This document shows positions 1 to 8,517 of a stretch of DNA of 64,000 bases, piece by piece. The stretch is from BPJU01 sp964425225. Lineage in GTDB: Bacteria > Planctomycetota > Planctomycetia > Pirellulales > Pirellulaceae. The translations under genes and the position numbers were made by a program. The notes under the pieces are model-generated. The model worked only from the letters and a program-made list of their open reading frames with translations. It was not told the DNA's origin and ran no database searches. The stretch lies in the NCBI GenBank assembly GCA_964425225.1, contig CAYRMD010000007.1, forward strand, positions 24,020 through 88,019, given 5' to 3'. How positions within the stretch are numbered: position 1 is the first letter of the stretch; each line of letters opens with the position of its first letter.

Positions 1-2757
1 GATCGGTGTACCGGAAAGATTCAGTCTCGTGATCTCTTTGAGTTCGGCTACGATCGACAGCACTAGATCATTTAGGGCCGTGCGCGCCAGCGAAAGTTCC
101 TCCAACTGCGGCTGCGTGTCGACCACATGGCGCAGACCACCGGCCCTCACGTCATTGCCGTCCAGCACGAGCTTTCTTAGCTTGGGTAGAGCCGGCAGGT
201 GTTCGAGGCTTGGGTCATTGAGGTTACAATTTGCCAAGTATAGCTCCGTTAGCGTGGGAAAACCCGGCAAGTACTTCATGTCTGGGACGGCATGGCCGGA
301 GAGGTCGAGCACTTCGAGGCGGTCCCAATCAGGGTCGGTCAGTGGGTACAGCAGCTTCAGCACATCGCCGGTAGGTGTCACGCTAACACGGCGCACCTGG
401 AAGTAGTCGCGGATCAGCTCGTCGGCATGTTTGACCAGCTTCGGTTCGGCCTCGTTGCGCCCGGCAATCCACACCTCGCCACCGAGCTTCAGCACGGCCT
501 GGGCCAATTCGTGATTCCGCTCGGACCACCCGCACACCCATTCTGGATGTACAGCTTTGAGCTGCTCGTAACCCTGCCGCGATATACGGGTGTTCCACAA
601 GAAAACGTACTTCCTCCCAGGCTGTGCTGCAATCCAGCTCAGACTCCGATCGCTGACGTTTGTGTTGTCCAATACCAGCGCGTCCAAGCTTCTCAGATGG
701 TACAGGCACTCTAAGCCGATATCCGTTACGCGGGTGCTGCTCAGACTTAACCCCGTAAGGCCTTTGACATCCTTCAAATGAACGAGCCCGGCGTCGGTGA
801 CGTGCGTCCTTTCTAGAGACAGCCCCCTAAAGGCCTTGAACGCCTTAAAGTGGACCATCCCGGCATCGGTGATCTGCGTGTTTGTCAGGATTAGATCGAT
901 GAGGTCCTCGAATCCCTTCAGCTGGACCAGCCCGGCGTCGGTGACCTGCGTGCTTTCCAGATTCAACACAGTAAGGCTCTTAAGCTCCTTGAGGTGGGCC
1001 AACCCAGCGTCCGTTACCCGGGTAGCCTTCAACTGCAGTCCGTATAGGCCCTTGAGTTCCTTGAGGTGCACGAGCCCGTCGTCCGTGACTTGTTGATTGT
1101 CCGGCAGGTGCACATAAACTACCTCGAATGATCCGTCGGGCAAATGACTGACAGCGTTAATCGCGCGCTCTTGACCGTTGTGTCGGATCACCACCGTGCC
1201 GCTGATCGATAGTACCCACTCTACAGCACGCCGTTGGGGGTCTTTCTCCAAGGGCAAATCAGCGGCAGGTGAATTGCCTTTCATGTCTTGAGGCTGCGAC
1301 TCGGTCGTTCGATCCTCGGGCTTCAGCTCGGTTCTCGGCGATACCGTGGCAATGCCATCGGCGTTCTTGGCTTCAATCGTACTTCCTTCGGGGAGCTCGA
1401 TACGGGCAATTTCCTTGCCCTGGCGGTCGCGAATGATAAGAATAACTGCGGCCAAAACCACCGCAGCAAAACTTGCCATGGCGACCGCCGCTAGAGGCCA
1501 CCGAGGGGGCTTGTGACGGCTCATGGCCGGCTGTGGTACAGGTGCAGTGGCTTGCCGATGCTCTTCAATACTCTCCAGCGAGGCAGCACGCTTCTTCACG
1601 GTCTGTGGGTCAACATCGGCAGGCTCCGCCGGTTCGGCGGTCGGCGGTAGCGCCTGCACTGCGTGCGGAGCGTTTAGCGAATCCAGCACGGTCCGTAGCG
1701 CCTGCGCCGTTTCCTGTGCAGAGCCGGGACGCTGGTTCGGGTCCTTGTTCAGAAGCTGCGTGATGAGCTCGGCCAACGCCACCGGTAGTTCGGGAACGAG
1801 CTCCCGTATGGGGCGCGGGTGCTCGGTAGCCAAGGCAATAAGCATGCTCATGGCATCGGCTCCCCGCAACGGCAGTTGGCCCGTCGCCAGCCGGTAGAGT
1901 ACGACTCCCAAACTGTAGAGATCAGCCCGGCAATCGACTTTTCCTCCCTTGGCCTGCTCCGGAGCCATATAGGCTGGCGTGCCCAGGATCATTCCCGATT
2001 GCGTCAAGCCGGTGTCGGCGTCGTTGGGGCGAGCCAGGCCGAAGTCGAGAATTCTTATCCTGCCGCCTGCTGTAGGATCAACCCACAGGTTGCCCGGCTT
2101 GATGTCGCGGTGAACAAGCCCCTTTTCGTGCGCCGCTGCCAAACCTTCGGCAATCTGCAAGCCAAGGCGCACCACCTGTGCTGCCGTGAATCGGCGATCA
2201 CCTTTGAGCAACTCTTCCAGGCTCTGGCCTCGGAGAAATGGCATCGCCAGAAACGGCACGCCACCGGCTTCGCCAACGTAGTAGATAGGCACGACGTGGT
2301 CGTGTTCGATAGTCGCTGCCAGGCGGGCTTCACGCAGGAAACGTTCTCGGGCCTCCGCCGCGGAAGCCAACTCGGGCTTGAGCGTCTTCACTGCCACCAG
2401 TCGGCTCAGACGTGTATCTTCGGCCAGGTATACCGCTCCCATGCCCCCCTGACCAAGCAGACGCACGACTCGATAATGTTCGAATGCTTCAGGCAGCGGC
2501 TCTGTAGATGGGGCCACCGGCACGCGGACAGTGCTCGGATCCGCTACGGCTCGAGCCTGCTCGACGGCTATTCGACAGGCGAGTTCGTCTTCGACTGGGC
2601 CGAGTGATGGCGGCACCGATTTCAATTGGCCGGCCAGTGTGTTTAAATCGGCGTGCAGTTGGCGGACGGTCGCATCAACAGGCGTCGCGGGATTTTCTTC
2701 CAAAGCGGCCAGTTGTTCGAGCAGACGTTCCTCGTCAGGGGGCGTGCGTTCGGCCAT
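1..2757 (-). CDS. Membrane Ser/Thr protein kinase with C-terminal leucine-rich repeats (C-terminus beyond window)
   Basis: The reading frame is open from the ATG at 2757 to the window edge (919 codons), so the 3' end is missing. An N-terminal acidic region of about 92 residues is followed by a Hanks-type kinase domain (about 94-365): glycine loop LGQGGMGAVY, catalytic Lys in VAVK (124), HRDIKPGN (216-223), DFG (238-240) and GTPAYMAPEQ. One membrane helix lies at about 419-441. Beyond residue 547 are LRRs of the form TRVTDAGLxxLKxLKxL. The kinase is thus cytoplasmic and the LRRs are predicted to be external, a layout frequent in planctomycetes. The ECF sigma gene ends 95 bp upstream on the same strand, suggesting a signalling pair. 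The ligand is unknown. Confidence 0.93.
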   Translation of the reverse strand, partial: MAERTPPDEERLLEQLAALEENPATPVDATVRQLHADLNTLAGQLKSVPPSLGPVEDELACRIAVEQARAVADPSTVRVPVAPSTEPLPEAFEHYRVVRLLGQGGMGAVYLAEDTRLSRLVAVKTLKPELASAAEARERFLREARLAATIEHDHVVPIYYVGEAGGVPFLAMPFLRGQSLEELLKGDRRFTAAQVVRLGLQIAEGLAAAHEKGLVHRDIKPGNLWVDPTAGGRIRILDFGLARPNDADTGLTQSGMILGTPAYMAPEQAKGGKVDCRADLYSLGVVLYRLATGQLPLRGADAMSMLIALATEHPRPIRELVPELPVALAELITQLLNKDPNQRPGSAQETAQALRTVLDSLNAPHAVQALPPTAEPAEPADVDPQTVKKRAASLESIEEHRQATAPVPQPAMSRHKPPRWPLAAVAMASFAAVVLAAVILIIRDRQGKEIARIELPEGSTIEAKNADGIATVSPRTELKPEDRTTESQPQDMKGNSPAADLPLEKDPQRRAVEWVLSISGTVVIRHNGQERAINAVSHLPDGSFEVVYVHLPDNQQVTDDGLVHLKELKGLYGLQLKATRVTDAGLAHLKELKSLTVLNLESTQVTDAGLVQLKGFEDLIDLILTNTQITDAGMVHFKAFKAFRGLSLERTHVTDAGLVHLKDVKGLTGLSLSSTRVTDIGLECLYHLRSLDALVLDNTNVSDRSLSWIAAQPGRKYVFLWNTRISRQGYEQLKAVHPEWVCGWSERNHELAQAVLKLGGEVWIAGRNEAEPKLVKHADELIRDYFQVRRVSVTPTGDVLKLLYPLTDPDWDRLEVLDLSGHAVPDMKYLPGFPTLTELYLANCNLNDPSLEHLPALPKLRKLVLDGNDVRAGGLRHVVDTQPQLEELSLARTALNDLVLSIVAELKEITRLNLSGTPI

Positions 2758-2852
2758 ACTTGGCTCCTGTTCAAGGAGATAATCGATTCGCCTCTATAGA
2801 TAAGATGCCTTGCCGTTACGCGATTCTTTTTGGAGCCATCCAATCGGAGCCG

Positions 2853-3422
2853 TCACATGAGCCCTTCCAATTCTTGCCGGAGCCGCCTCAGGACGCGAAA
2901 CCGGGCTTGCCGAACCGCGTTGGGCGTCATGTTTAGGGCTTCGCCAACCTCCCCACTCGACTGGCCCTGGAGTGTCGTGCGGGTGAAGCACTGCCAGGTG
3001 GCCTCGCTAAAGTCACCCCGCACCAGCTCTAACGCACGGTGAACGATCTGCTGCCGTAGCTGGGTTTCGGCGTCAGCATCTAAGCCATCAAGTGCCAATT
3101 GCGGGTCAGCCACCTGCTCAGCGCGGTCGCCCAAGGATTGGGCTGCTGTCCGCTGGCGCCTTCGAAAGTATGACCGGACCTGATTGAGCGTGATCGTATT
3201 GAGCCAAGCGTGGAAAACCCCTCCCTGTTTCCGGAACTCGACTAAATGCTGATGTACCGATCGAAAGACTTCCTGCACTGCGTCCGCTGCATCGCTGTCC
3301 TGTAAGCCCGCCCGACGGCACCAAGCATAAACGATCGGCCCATATAGGGCACAGAGCCGCTCCCATGCGGATGGCTCCGCCCGACAGGCACGCTCTAGAA
3401 GAGTGTACGACGTGGAGAGCAT
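2853..3422 (-). CDS. ECF-type RNA polymerase sigma factor
   Basis: A 189-residue protein starting at the ATG at 3422 (MLSTSYTLLERACR). The frame stays open 33 codons further upstream, but that part has no sigma homology. Region 2 is visible as the segment ending DAADAVQEVFRSVHQHL with LNTITLNQVRSYFRRRQR. Region 4 contains a predicted helix-turn-helix, SSGEVGEALNMTPNAVRQAR. It would direct RNA polymerase to a small regulon. It lies directly upstream of the LRR-kinase on the same strand; such kinase-linked ECF factors are typical of planctomycetes, where the kinase may replace an anti-sigma factor (inference). No separate anti-sigma gene is seen. Confidence 0.9.
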   Translation of the reverse strand: MLSTSYTLLERACRAEPSAWERLCALYGPIVYAWCRRAGLQDSDAADAVQEVFRSVHQHLVEFRKQGGVFHAWLNTITLNQVRSYFRRRQRTAAQSLGDRAEQVADPQLALDGLDADAETQLRQQIVHRALELVRGDFSEATWQCFTRTTLQGQSSGEVGEALNMTPNAVRQARFRVLRRLRQELEGLM

Positions 3423-4315
3423 CTTATAACACTCTATTAGACCACGTTTGCTGGTCTGTACGGCATAATCTAACAGAGTGGTTAAACGTAAACAACGCGC
3501 CGGCATGAGAAACCGGGCCAAGTCAGCTCCGACGCTTTTGTAAGCCGAAAGATCTGAAAAACACGGCAGTCACATCCCACGGATAACAAGTGTAATGCAG
3601 GCCACAATGTAAGATAGCAGTTATTGAATTCCGCCGTTGATGGTCGCTCGACGAGCGCCCCGGTTCTGCATCTGGACCGGTCCTGCCTCTGGAACAAGCT
3701 ATAGCCGGTGCGACTCTGATTTGTGAACGTATCCCACATCCGCGGCTACCGGTTGTGTAACGGTCCTGATGCAACACTACAACTGCAAACGACATCGGGT
3801 GCTGGGATCACTCTGCGGCCGATCGTTGTTGTACAGAGGGAACGTCAGGCGCAACGTTAACCCGGGTGCATCGCCGAAAGGACATTCCAGAGCGACCCCG
3901 AGCGAACTATAGAGACGCCAAGGCGCAAAGGAACCAAGCCGTTAGGAGCCGTAGATGTGTGCCTCTCGTATTCGTTGCGCCTTTGCGTTGAGTTATTCAA
4001 GCCCCTCGCTTGCCGCGTCGGCTTGAACCGGTACGGGATGCATCCCGGGAAAATCGAACGAGGCACGCGCAATACGATCGCGCATCAGGCGACGGGCAAT
4101 CAATTCGACAGTGCGCCAGTGGGATGAGCTCTGACGCGGTTGGTGTTTCATATTAGACGGGTAGGACCGGATGTGATAAAATTGATACGACGCACGGTGT
4201 TTTCTCTCAAAGTGCCGACATGTGGGGAACCGTCTTGGTGTTCCTGGGTCCTTTCGCTTCGAAGCGAGTTGGCTAATCAGAATGACATTGCCTCCGATGC
4301 AGTCGGAGAACCTCG
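3423..4315. other. Intergenic region with an inverted repeat pair
   Basis: About 890 bp separate the divergently oriented sigma-factor and LRR genes. Short frames here have no protein-like composition. The only structure seen is two inverted copies of the dispersed GCGCAAAGG motif: AAGGCGCAA at 3920-3928 and its exact complement TTGCGCCTT at 3975-3983, which could form a stem. Promoters for both flanking genes should lie here, but none is clear. Confidence 0.6.
3914..3992. repeat. Inverted pair of the dispersed TTAACGC/GGCGCAAAGG element
   Basis: GACGCCAAGGCGCAAAGG (3914-3931) faces GTTGCGCCTTTGCGTT (3974-3989) across about 42 bp. Each half resembles the motif seen in many other gaps of this window. 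The 9-bp arms are perfectly complementary. Confidence 0.65.
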
Positions 4316-6865
4316 ATGAAACGTGGCTGGTTGCGCGCATTTTGCCTTGCTGTGGCAACGGTTTTCAGTATGGTAGCAGGGCCCGTTTCCGCTGGAGCTG
4401 ATCAACCACCCGTCGACGAGAAACCGCACATTCTTCCCGAAGATGTAATCCGCAAATGGGAAGAAGCGGGAGCTGTGTTTGGTTGGTTGCGTAGCAATAT
4501 AGCGGTGCTGCAGTTCGTCGGGGAAGAGGAAGCCAAGGTGGGAGACCTGCCGTCGTTTAGTTTTACCACGCTGACGGAGGGTGTCTGGGAAAGCTTACCC
4601 GAACCGGCGGTGCCGTTCGGCATTGATTTGGCCTTTGTCGAGATTACGGACGTTGATCTGGTGGAACTGGCGCGCTTCGAGCGCTTGCAGTTGCTCGACC
4701 TGAGCTCGACTCCGCTAACCAATGAGTCACTCAAAGAGCTGGCGCGGTTAACTAATCTGCAGGGACTCGCCTTGGCCAATACGCGAGTCACCGATGAAGG
4801 TGTAAAAGAATTGGCCGCGCTTAAAAACCTGCGGGTGCTCGATATCTCTCGATGCCAACTTACCGATGCGGGCATTCGAGACCTGGCCAGTTTAGAGAAC
4901 TTACAAGCACTGAATCTGCGTTTAACGGACGTCACCGATGCCGGTCTCAAAGAGTTAAGCAAGCTGCCGAATCTGGAGTCGCTCGTGCTCTGGCAGACTC
5001 AAGTTTCGGACGCCGGACTGAGCGAACTTGAGCGGCTGAGTCGATTGCACGCTTTGGATCTCGACGGAACGCGGGTTACGGATGTCGGCGTACAAAAATT
5101 GAAAGCCCTAAAGAACTTGCGATGGCTGGACCTCAGCTACACCTCGCTTACCGACGCAGGGCTCCAGCATTTGGCCCAACTGCCAAACTTGCAGGCGCTT
5201 CATTTCCGGGAGACGCAAGTTACGGATCGCGGTCTAGCGCGCTTGGCAGGGCGAAAGCTTAAAGAACTAACCATTCCGAATTCGGTGAAAACCGACGCTG
5301 GTTTGAAGAACTACTTGGCTGCCGTCGAGCCACCGACCCACCTCAACCTTCATGATTGGAAGATTTCTAGTGTTGGCATTCGGGCGTTGGCCAAGTTATC
5401 AAGTCTGCAATCGTTGGATCTTCCGTTCACCGCGATTACGGACTCGGCTTTGAAGGAGTTAACGCCTTTAAAAAACCTGCGAACCCTAAATCTTGCGGAC
5501 ACCTGGATCACCGACATCGGGCTAAAGGAATTGCTTCACCTGGCGGATCTCGAAGAGCTTAACCTGGAGGGTACCCGGATCACGGATGCGGGACTTTCGC
5601 ATTTGGCAGGTGTAAGAAGTTTGCAGCAGTTGAACCTTGGCGGTACGCGCATTACGGACCAGGGACTCAACGGGATTACGCAACTTGTTCGATTACGAAA
5701 ACTCAATCTGGCAGCTACGCGTGTGACGGATGCGGGACTAAAAGAGCTTGAGGTCCTTACCGACCTAGAAATGCTGAGCCTGGGTGGTACCCGTATTACG
5801 GACGCAGGTATGAGGTACTTGTCCAAGCTCAAGAGCCTAAAAGCAGTCGACCTTCGGAACACCCCGGTTTCTGATGCGGGCCTGCACGACCTCGCCGCGT
5901 TGCAGAACTTGCAGGAGTTGTACCTTCAAGGTACCCGTATTTCGGATGCCGGCCTCGAGAAGTTAGCCGGATTGAACTTGGAGACTCTGGATATACCCGA
6001 TGCCACAAAAACGAACGTTGGATTGCAGCACTACGTAGCGGCCATTAGGCCTCCGCGAGAATTGGATCTTTCGGATTGGAAGGTGACTGCTGCCGGTCTT
6101 GGTGCCTTGGCGGGCCTGAATTTAGATCAGCTTGAGATTCCTGACGCAGCCAAGACTGATCTGGGTTTAAAGCTCTTCTTGGCGGCCATCAAGCCGCCCA
6201 GAAAACTGGATCTGTCTAATTGGAGGGTCACAGATGCGTGTCTAAAGCACGTGGCCGGGTTGACTAGCCTCTCGGAACTGAACCTCGCCGGTACGCGCGT
6301 TACCGATGCCGGTTTACAACAACTGGGTGGTCTAACGAGCTTACTTGAATTGGACCTTTCGGCCACCCGAATTACGGATAAGGGGCTAAAAGCGGTAGCG
6401 CAGCTTTCAAGGTTAGAGATTCTTGACCTGGAAAATACGCGTGTCACGGATGAGGGAACAAACGAGCTCGCGCAACTAACGAACCTAGTATTTGTGGGCC
6501 TTTCGGATACGCGAATTACAGATGCAGGGCTCAAACCGCTCGCTAAGCTTCCGAAGTTAACACGGTTGAACCTCAACAACACCAATCTATCCGATGCCGG
6601 TTTGAAAGAGCTGGCCGCGTTGACCAATCTACAAGCGCTGAATCTTTCCGACACGCGTATTACGGACGCAGGGCTTATAGAGCTGGCTGGGCTGTCAAAA
6701 CTAACTACGCTGGGTCTTGCCAGCACGAAAATCACCGATGCCGGTTTGAAGGAGTTGGCGAAGCTCACTAACTTGCGAGTATTATTTCTGTGGGATACGG
6801 GTGTTACGCCTGAAGCGTTGGCTGAGCTGCGTAAGGCTCTGCCGAGCTGTCGAATTTTCTATTGA
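4316..6865 (+). CDS. Large secreted leucine-rich-repeat protein
   Basis: An 849-residue protein with a signal peptide (MKRGWLRAFCLAVATVF, cleavage near residue 27). Almost the whole chain consists of 24-residue LRRs with the core LxxLxLxxTxITDAGLxxL, roughly 26 units. Three times the regular array is broken by a longer module with the signature IP(D/N)xxKTxxGLxxxxAAxxPP (near residues 315, 555 and 603). The protein ends PSCRIFY just after the last repeat, with no membrane anchor or catalytic domain. LRR solenoids bind proteins or glycans, so an extracellular or periplasmic interaction role is likely. The repeats are the same subtype as in the LRR-kinase at the left edge, and internal DNA repetition makes it prone to copy-number change. 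Confidence 0.88.
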   Translation: MKRGWLRAFCLAVATVFSMVAGPVSAGADQPPVDEKPHILPEDVIRKWEEAGAVFGWLRSNIAVLQFVGEEEAKVGDLPSFSFTTLTEGVWESLPEPAVPFGIDLAFVEITDVDLVELARFERLQLLDLSSTPLTNESLKELARLTNLQGLALANTRVTDEGVKELAALKNLRVLDISRCQLTDAGIRDLASLENLQALNLRLTDVTDAGLKELSKLPNLESLVLWQTQVSDAGLSELERLSRLHALDLDGTRVTDVGVQKLKALKNLRWLDLSYTSLTDAGLQHLAQLPNLQALHFRETQVTDRGLARLAGRKLKELTIPNSVKTDAGLKNYLAAVEPPTHLNLHDWKISSVGIRALAKLSSLQSLDLPFTAITDSALKELTPLKNLRTLNLADTWITDIGLKELLHLADLEELNLEGTRITDAGLSHLAGVRSLQQLNLGGTRITDQGLNGITQLVRLRKLNLAATRVTDAGLKELEVLTDLEMLSLGGTRITDAGMRYLSKLKSLKAVDLRNTPVSDAGLHDLAALQNLQELYLQGTRISDAGLEKLAGLNLETLDIPDATKTNVGLQHYVAAIRPPRELDLSDWKVTAAGLGALAGLNLDQLEIPDAAKTDLGLKLFLAAIKPPRKLDLSNWRVTDACLKHVAGLTSLSELNLAGTRVTDAGLQQLGGLTSLLELDLSATRITDKGLKAVAQLSRLEILDLENTRVTDEGTNELAQLTNLVFVGLSDTRITDAGLKPLAKLPKLTRLNLNNTNLSDAGLKELAALTNLQALNLSDTRITDAGLIELAGLSKLTTLGLASTKITDAGLKELAKLTNLRVLFLWDTGVTPEALAELRKALPSCRIFY

Positions 6866-7839
6866 CGGTCTGGCGAGACAAATGCTCCCGAAGCGAACGA
6901 CATGAGGGAATGCTGTAGCCGTTGATGTGTGGCGAGCCGTGGAACAGATAGTCCCCGGCGCCCGATGTGTTCTTTAAGGGTCGCGTTCGACCGTGTTTAG
7001 GCACGGAGTAGATACTCACAAAGCTGCCACCCCGGTGTGCCCGCCAATTTGTTTACTGCGCGTTAACGCAAAGTTTCTCTCATGTTTTCGAAGTATTTTT
7101 TCGGCAGGCGTCGGGAGCAGCTCGGAATCGCCGTCCAGGATTGCCTGTGGTTCGACGCCTAAGAGAGCAGCGGAACCGCGTTCACAGTGACCGTATTCAT
7201 GCGGTCCTTTTGCTTATCGCGCCCATCTAGACCGGATGAATCGGGTCACCACTAACAAAGAAAATCGATAACTACCTTGCCTTCTTCCATTTCGCCCCGG
7301 CGTGAATCACTTCGGCCGCTGCCGGTATTTTGGGATAGGCTCCAAGCGCGGCTTGTGCCATTTTTGGTGGGTAACGAGGTTACGTACGATACCGTTCTGA
7401 TGCTGTCCGTGCAGTGGGAGAATGTACAATGTCAGGTTTTGCGTCGACGGGCGACGTATAAATAAGACGGTTCTATGGCGCAGTGGGATCGATTGTGTTG
7501 GGGGCGAACCGTTGCAAGTAATTTTGGTGATCGACTGCGTGAAGCTTCTAACTACGAGAAGAGATCATGGTGAGCAGGGTAGTGTTGGTGAGCTAGATAC
7601 GTTTCGCGCATCTTGTTCCTCTGCACATCGGAATCCCTAGACAGCGCTAACCGGAAAGAATGTGCAAGACAATCGCGTTCCGCACTCGAATTTTTCGAAC
7701 AGAGTGCTGGCCGATGCGCAGGGAAAGCTGTACCCATCGACGAAAAAGCCGCAACGCAAATAGGACGAGCTTGCCCGTTTTTCGAGGGGGTTGTGGCATG
7801 TGGCGGTTATTGTGTTAAGGAATCGAAGGTCGTTTGCGA
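6866..7839. other. Intergenic region without a recognised gene
   Basis: About 970 bp between the LRR gene and the VTT-domain gene. Frames of 60-78 codons occur on both strands but have no family signature, no good ribosome-binding site and unlike-protein composition. A CGTTAACG palindrome followed by CAAAG near 7060-7071 resembles the start of the dispersed TTAACGC motif. Nothing else was recognised. Confidence 0.5.
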
Positions 7840-8472
7840 ATGGATGTGACAACTTGGTTGCTCGATGTGTTGGAGCGGCTGGACGGGCGTTCGCCGTGGG
7901 TGCTGTTTTTGGGAGCTGTTCTTTATTGCTGTGCAACTGTCTTGATGCTTCCGGGCAGTGGGCTGACGATTGCGTGCGGGGCATTGTTCGGAATCGTACG
8001 AGGGACGCTGGTTGTGTCGCTGGGGTCAACAGCCGGAGCGACGCTTGCTTTCCTGATCGCCCGCACTCTTGGCCGTGCTGGCGTTGCGCGATGGGCACAG
8101 AAATTCCCTCGTTGGCAGGCTCTGGACTCGGCGATCGGTATAGGCGGATGGAAGCTGGTGGTATTGCTGCGCTTATCGCCTGTGATTCCGTTTAACTTGC
8201 AAAACTACTTCTTGGGGCTCACACCGATTGGCCTCGTGCCGTATGTCGTGGCTAGTTGGATTGCGATGCTTCCCGGCACTTTGTTGTATGTCTATATCGG
8301 AGCTGTAGCAAAAGCGGTGCTGCTCGAAAATCGACAGCGCACGTGGGCCGAATGGGCCTTTTTCATCACCGGCTTCATCGCAACGGTCCTGGCGGTTATA
8401 TACGTTGGGCGGCTTGCTCGCGCCTCATATCAAAGGTTGCAGCACGTTTCGGAAAGTGACGCAAAGCAATAG
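7840..8472 (+). CDS. TVP38/TMEM64 (VTT, DedA-like) family membrane protein
   Basis: A 210-residue polytopic membrane protein. The ATG at 7840 is preferred over an in-frame TTG six bases upstream because GAAGGT lies nine bases before it. VTT-domain hallmarks are the LPGSGLTIACGALFG stretch (about 37-51), where the re-entrant loop starts, and RLSPVIPFNLQNYFLG (about 112-127), then two or three further helices. Family members act in the cytoplasmic membrane, and some have been linked to phospholipid scrambling or flipping; the substrate here is unknown. The flavin oxidoreductase gene starts 45 bp downstream. This pair is recurrent in bacteria and sometimes fused, so a joint membrane redox task is likely, though undefined. 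Confidence 0.88.
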   Translation: MDVTTWLLDVLERLDGRSPWVLFLGAVLYCCATVLMLPGSGLTIACGALFGIVRGTLVVSLGSTAGATLAFLIARTLGRAGVARWAQKFPRWQALDSAIGIGGWKLVVLLRLSPVIPFNLQNYFLGLTPIGLVPYVVASWIAMLPGTLLYVYIGAVAKAVLLENRQRTWAEWAFFITGFIATVLAVIYVGRLARASYQRLQHVSESDAKQ

Positions 8473-8517
8473 GGCCAAGATGTTGCACGAAGCCAATGTT
8501 ACGGAGGGGGACGAGAA

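Noticed and set aside
4402..6768. Long minus-strand frames opposite the LRR gene
   Set aside because: They mirror the repeat structure of the LRR gene (periodic ASVTRV/ASVIRV), as expected of antisense shadows.
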